From MED-G105 sp039025235 (GTDB lineage: Bacteria > Pseudomonadota > Alphaproteobacteria > Caulobacterales > Parvularculaceae), in NCBI GenBank assembly GCA_039025235.1, contig JBCCOS010000006.1, positions 196,294-260,293 on the forward strand: DNA of 64,000 nt, written 5' to 3'. A model generated the notes under the pieces. That model ran no database searches, had not been told where the DNA came from, and saw only the letters and a list, made by a program, of their open reading frames with translations. The position numbers were made by a program, and so were the translations under genes. Position 1 is the first letter of the stretch; every line of letters starts with the position of its first letter. This document shows, one piece after another, positions 61,254-64,000 of the stretch.

Positions 61254-61958
61254 ATGTCTGAACGAGATCAGCTGGTCGTAGAGCTGGAAGAACGGGTTGG
61301 TCACCGATTTTCGGATCGGAAGCTCCTCGAACGTGCGCTTACCCATTCCAGTGTTTCCAATAGATCGACAACCGGAGATCTTGAGCGCCTGGAGTTTCTA
61401 GGCGACCGCGTGCTTGGGTTATTAACTGCAGAAGCGCTTTGGCGGCGGCATCCCGATTTAAACGAAGGTGAATTAGCGCCGCGGCTAAACGCATTAGTGC
61501 GTAAAGAGACCTGCGCCAAAGCTGCTGAGGAATATGGTCTTAATCAGTTACTTCGTCTTTCTCCGCATGAAGAGGAATCGGGCGGCCGACGAAAGAAAAC
61601 CATTCTTGGTGATGCTTGTGAGGCGTTTCTTGGGGCGCTTTATATTGATGGAGGTTTAGAGGCAGCCCGTGGCGCCTATGACGTGTTCTGGACGAAAAGG
61701 TTGGACGAACTTTACAGAAGTCACCGTGATGCAAAAACAGCGTTACAAGAGTGGAGCCAAAACAAAGGTCTTGGTACCCCCAACTATCTGGTTGAAACCG
61801 CTGATGGTCCGGCGCACGCCCCCGCGTTTGAAGTCAGCGTATCAATAAAAAAATACAAGCCCGCACGCGGTTCTGGGCGGTCTAAGCGGGCAGCTCAAAT
61901 GAATGCGGCGTCGGCCTTTCTTGTCCGAGAAGGTATCTGGAGTGATGACGATGTCTGA
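61254..61958 (+). CDS. rnc: ribonuclease III
   Basis: Cleaves double-stranded RNA in rRNA processing and mRNA regulation. The RNase III signature ERLEFLGDRVLGL is at 44-56, with the second catalytic segment GDACEAFLGALYIDGG, followed by the C-terminal double-stranded RNA-binding domain (KTALQEWSQNKGLGTPNY...GSGRSKRAAQMNAA, split). Length 234 aa is standard. The 3' end overlaps the start of era by 8 nt. The two-hairpin palindromic elements scattered in the window would be possible substrates if transcribed. Confidence 0.96.
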   Translation: MSERDQLVVELEERVGHRFSDRKLLERALTHSSVSNRSTTGDLERLEFLGDRVLGLLTAEALWRRHPDLNEGELAPRLNALVRKETCAKAAEEYGLNQLLRLSPHEEESGGRRKKTILGDACEAFLGALYIDGGLEAARGAYDVFWTKRLDELYRSHRDAKTALQEWSQNKGLGTPNYLVETADGPAHAPAFEVSVSIKKYKPARGSGRSKRAAQMNAASAFLVREGIWSDDDV

Positions 61959-62940
61959 TTCAAAAACAGGCCATAACACCGTATCCGAACCGACTAAATG
62001 CGGCTTTGTCGCTATCATTGGCGCCCCAAATGCTGGCAAGTCGACGCTGGTCAACCGTCTCGTTGGTGCAAAGGTTTCAATTGTCACGCATAAAGTTCAA
62101 ACAACGCGTGCCCGTATAAGAGGGGTGTTCGTCCGAAACAATGCGCAACTCGTCTTTATCGATACTCCTGGAATTTTTAAACCGCGTCGGAAGCTTGATC
62201 GAGCAATGGTGGCCGCCGCTTGGGAGGGGCTCGATGGTGCGGATGCGACTGTTTTACTGGTGGATGCGAATGCCTTATTTCAAGTCCTCGATGAAGAAGC
62301 CGGAAAGGGTAAGGCGAGCGCATCAGCCAGACGGGCTGTCGAGGATACGAGGGCGATATTGATGCGTCTAGCGGAAAGAAAAATGCCAGTGACCTTAGCG
62401 CTGAATAAGATTGATCAGTTACGGCGGGAAAAACTTCTGATGGCCGTGGACGCGTTAAAAGACGAAGCATCTATCAAAAGTGTCTTCTTAATTTCGGCTG
62501 AAAATGGTGATGGGGTAAGTGATCTTTTGGAACGTCTTATCGCAGATGTGCCATCCGGGCCGTTTATGTATCCCGAAGATCAGTTATCTGATATTTCGGA
62601 TCGTCTCCTTGCTGCTGAAATCACGCGTGAGAAACTCTTTTTGAGGTTGCATCAAGAGCTTCCTTACGAGTTGTCCGTTGAAACGACCGATTGGCATAGG
62701 AACAAAAAGGGGGAGCTTAGAATTGAGCAGACTATCTTCCTTGGGCGTGACAGTCATAAGTCAATCATTCTTGGTAAAGGCGGGCAGACCATTAAGACAA
62801 TTGGTGCTGCCTCCCGCGCAGAGCTTACCGCCTTGTTGGGCGAGCCAGTCCATCTCTTCTTGCATGCAAAAGTGAGAGAGAATTGGAGCGAAGAAAATGC
62901 TCGCCTTCGGGAAATAGGACTGGCGCCGCCGACTGTATAG
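61951..62940 (+). CDS. era: GTPase Era
   Basis: Essential GTPase for 16S rRNA 3'-end maturation and 30S assembly. G1 is GAPNAGKST, G2 region KVQTTRARIRG, G3 DTPGIF, G4 NKID, and a C-terminal KH domain (IILGKGGQTIKTIG) is complete. The G2-G3 spacing is normal; a small lysine/serine insert (EEAGKGKASASARRAVE) lies before the RAILMRL helix. ATG 61951 is chosen with GGAG eight bases upstream; ATG 61945 is an alternative. Overlaps rnc and is followed by a solo element hairpin before recO. Confidence 0.95.
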   Translation: MSDSKTGHNTVSEPTKCGFVAIIGAPNAGKSTLVNRLVGAKVSIVTHKVQTTRARIRGVFVRNNAQLVFIDTPGIFKPRRKLDRAMVAAAWEGLDGADATVLLVDANALFQVLDEEAGKGKASASARRAVEDTRAILMRLAERKMPVTLALNKIDQLRREKLLMAVDALKDEASIKSVFLISAENGDGVSDLLERLIADVPSGPFMYPEDQLSDISDRLLAAEITREKLFLRLHQELPYELSVETTDWHRNKKGELRIEQTIFLGRDSHKSIILGKGGQTIKTIGAASRAELTALLGEPVHLFLHAKVRENWSEENARLREIGLAPPTV

Positions 62941-62950
62941 TCATCGGCAT

Positions 62951-63004
62951 CTTAAAGTATTTCCAAGCCAAGTGCGTGCGGTTGGTGTTAAGGAAATACT
63001 TTAG
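62951..63004 (+). repeat. solo first hairpin of the B-type element between era and recO
   Basis: AAAGTATTTCC (62954-62964) pairs perfectly with GGAAATACTTT (62992-63002), inner GCCAA/TTGGT, loop AAGTGCGTGCGGTT. Compared with the 33421 copy, a G-C pair in the stem is changed to T-A on both sides (GTATTTCC/GGAAATAC against GCATTTCC/GGAAATGC), so pairing is kept by paired changes. Confidence 0.85.
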
Positions 63005-63041
63005 AATAAAAAACGCTAAAGCCACGGAATGACAGTATTAA

Positions 63042-63785
63042 ATGGAGTTCACCGACGCAGGTATTCTTCTGGCAGCGCGCGCCCATGGTGAAAATCACGC
63101 CGTCGCCAACATCTTTACGGCTCAACATGGACGCTGGGCGGGACTCGTTTATGGCGGACAGGGGGCGCGAAAAAAGTCGTTGTTGCAGCCCGGCAATGTC
63201 TTTTCTTTGCAGTGGAAGGGAAAGACGGATGCGAGTCTTGGCCATTTTGACCTAGAGTTAGAGCAAGCACGAGCGGCGCAATATATGCACGACCGGCTCT
63301 CGCTTGCTGCACTGTCAGCGCTTTGCGCTGTAGCGGCATCATGCCTTCCTGAACGTGAAAACCAAGAAGGGGTTTATGGCGGCATGGCCGTTGTTCTTGA
63401 TCATTTATACGATCATGATCTTTGGCCAAGCCTGTTTGCGCGCTGGGAAGCAGGTCTCTTAGCCGCATCAGGTTTTGGGCTGACCCTCGATCGTTGTGCT
63501 GCAACAGGAACACAACGAGATTTGATCTATGTTTCGCCGAAGTCAGCGCAAGCAGTTTGCGCCCAGGCAGGCGAACCCTATAAAGATAAGTTGTTGGCGC
63601 TACCACGGTTTTTACGGACCGGTGAAGCCGCACAGTTACCCGATAATGGTGCCCCTGATGAGCACGATGATGCAATCAATGGCTTGCGACTGACCGGTTA
63701 TTTTCTCGAACATCGGATTCTTGCGGCGGCCAATCAAGGGATGCCTGAAGCACGCCGCCGACTGTTTGAATTGCTTTCAAATTAG
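63042..63785 (+). CDS. recO: DNA repair protein RecO
   Basis: Works with RecF and RecR to load RecA on SSB-coated single-stranded DNA. The N-terminal OB fold starts MEFTDAGILLAARAHGENHAVANIFTAQHG (split), followed by RWAGLVYGGQGARKKSLLQPGN and LWPSLFARWEAGLLAASGFGLTLDRCAATG, all typical of alphaproteobacterial RecO. The zinc-finger cysteines of some relatives are only partly present (C at CAATG and one in QAVCAQ). Its stop codon TAG is formed by the left end (TTAGAGC) of a palindromic element, so the exact C-terminus was probably set by that insertion. Confidence 0.93.
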   Translation: MEFTDAGILLAARAHGENHAVANIFTAQHGRWAGLVYGGQGARKKSLLQPGNVFSLQWKGKTDASLGHFDLELEQARAAQYMHDRLSLAALSALCAVAASCLPERENQEGVYGGMAVVLDHLYDHDLWPSLFARWEAGLLAASGFGLTLDRCAATGTQRDLIYVSPKSAQAVCAQAGEPYKDKLLALPRFLRTGEAAQLPDNGAPDEHDDAINGLRLTGYFLEHRILAAANQGMPEARRRLFELLSN

Positions 63786-64000
63786 AGCGCTTCGCCGATA
63801 AGTGTGATCGGTTGATGGTTCCCGTCCATCAACTCGGCAATAGGTCGAACAATTGTTCGTCCGACCAAACAAGGACTTAGAGCCGCGTTCCGATTATATC
63901 GGAACGCGAAAAGCTCTAGAGCCGTGTGCATTCAAGCTGATTCAGAAAACAGCTCTAGATTCTAGTTGGAGCCTGTTGCGAACCGCAAAACCGGTGATCC
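63782..64000 (+). repeat. A-long, C and D palindromic elements in series (cut by window end)
   Basis: A-long runs 63782-63918: TTAGAGCGCTTCGCCGATAA, loop AAGTGTGATCGGTT, inserted hairpins TTGATGG/CCATCAA and the perfect palindrome CGAACAATTGTTCG, linker CCAAACAAGGACTTAGAGC, and hairpin 2 with GCGTTCCGAT/ATCGGAACGC. C (63917-63957) shares the junction CTCTAGAGC with it and closes at AGCTCTA. D begins GAGCCTGTTGC near 63969 and is truncated at 64000. Confidence 0.88.

Noticed and set aside
500..64000. The dispersed palindromes as a CRISPR array
   Set aside because: Copies are spread over 64 kb in both orientations, vary in sequence, and are not separated by regular spacers; no cas genes are present.
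1..64000. Prophage, integrase, transposase or toxin-antitoxin genes
   Set aside because: None of the translated frames shows such motifs; the lone HNH protein has no phage or restriction neighbours.

Overview
This window looks like chromosome from a free-living, Gram-negative alphaproteobacterium of moderate GC content. The clearest evidence is the gene order rpoZ - rsh - pyrE - pdxJ - acpS - lepB - rnc - era - recO, together with the divergent lytic transglycosylase/dapA-smpB pair, a bactofilin next to an M23 peptidase, rne beside amidase and PBP1a, and rplY(ctc)-pth-ychF. I cannot fix the order or family from sequence alone.

Layout. 1-6.4 kb: end of proC, a TonB-dependent receptor, a nitroreductase, YceI plus cytochrome b561, then small unknown genes including a frameshifted membrane protein and an XRE regulator. 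6.6-11 kb: a serine hydrolase, a DsbA-like thiol oxidoreductase and an M48 peptidase with TPR-like repeats. 11.4-25 kb: RNase E, an AMIN-domain amidase, PBP1a, release factor 2 (with a programmed frameshift), bactofilin with its M23 peptidase, a ferritin-like protein and a peroxiredoxin. 25-39 kb: a giant AsmA-like protein, tyrS, anmK, an HNH nuclease, a secreted phosphoesterase, galE, two unknown envelope proteins, rplY, pth and ychF. 39-47 kb: an AT-rich methyltransferase, glmS, a GH106-type glycosidase, a sterol-desaturase-like hydroxylase, a rhodanese lipoprotein and tRNA-Ser(GCU). 47-54 kb: lytic transglycosylase, dapA, smpB, and a minus-strand operon of NYN nuclease, uracil-DNA glycosylase and membrane protein. 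54-64 kb: folK and the rpoZ-to-recO block.

Much of the window concerns the cell wall and envelope (amidase, PBP1a, bactofilin/M23, lytic transglycosylase, anmK, glmS, dapA, galE) or translation and RNA (rne, prfB, tyrS, rplY, pth, ychF, smpB, rnc, era). It is essentially core genome; I see no prophage, transposase, integrase or CRISPR array.

The most striking feature is a dispersed family of palindromic elements at about fourteen loci. A full unit is about 105 nt and has two hairpins. The first has a conserved loop (consensus AAGTGTGNNCGGTT); the joining linker resembles AAACAAAGACTTA; the ends are TAGAGC/GCTCTA or TAAAGC/GCTTTA. Stem sequences differ between copies but keep pairing. The architecture resembles the RIME elements of rhizobia as I remember them. 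Three things make the set unusual here: a 105-nt, stop-free copy lies in frame in the N-terminal region of the Rsh (p)ppGpp enzyme; another in the same frame lies at the N-terminus of the TonB receptor; and the TAGAGC end supplies the stop codons of prfB, galE and recO. The elements also nest and fuse into mosaics. Separately, the Rsh protein combines an intact hydrolase HDxxED motif with a RelA-like EFDD motif in its synthetase domain.
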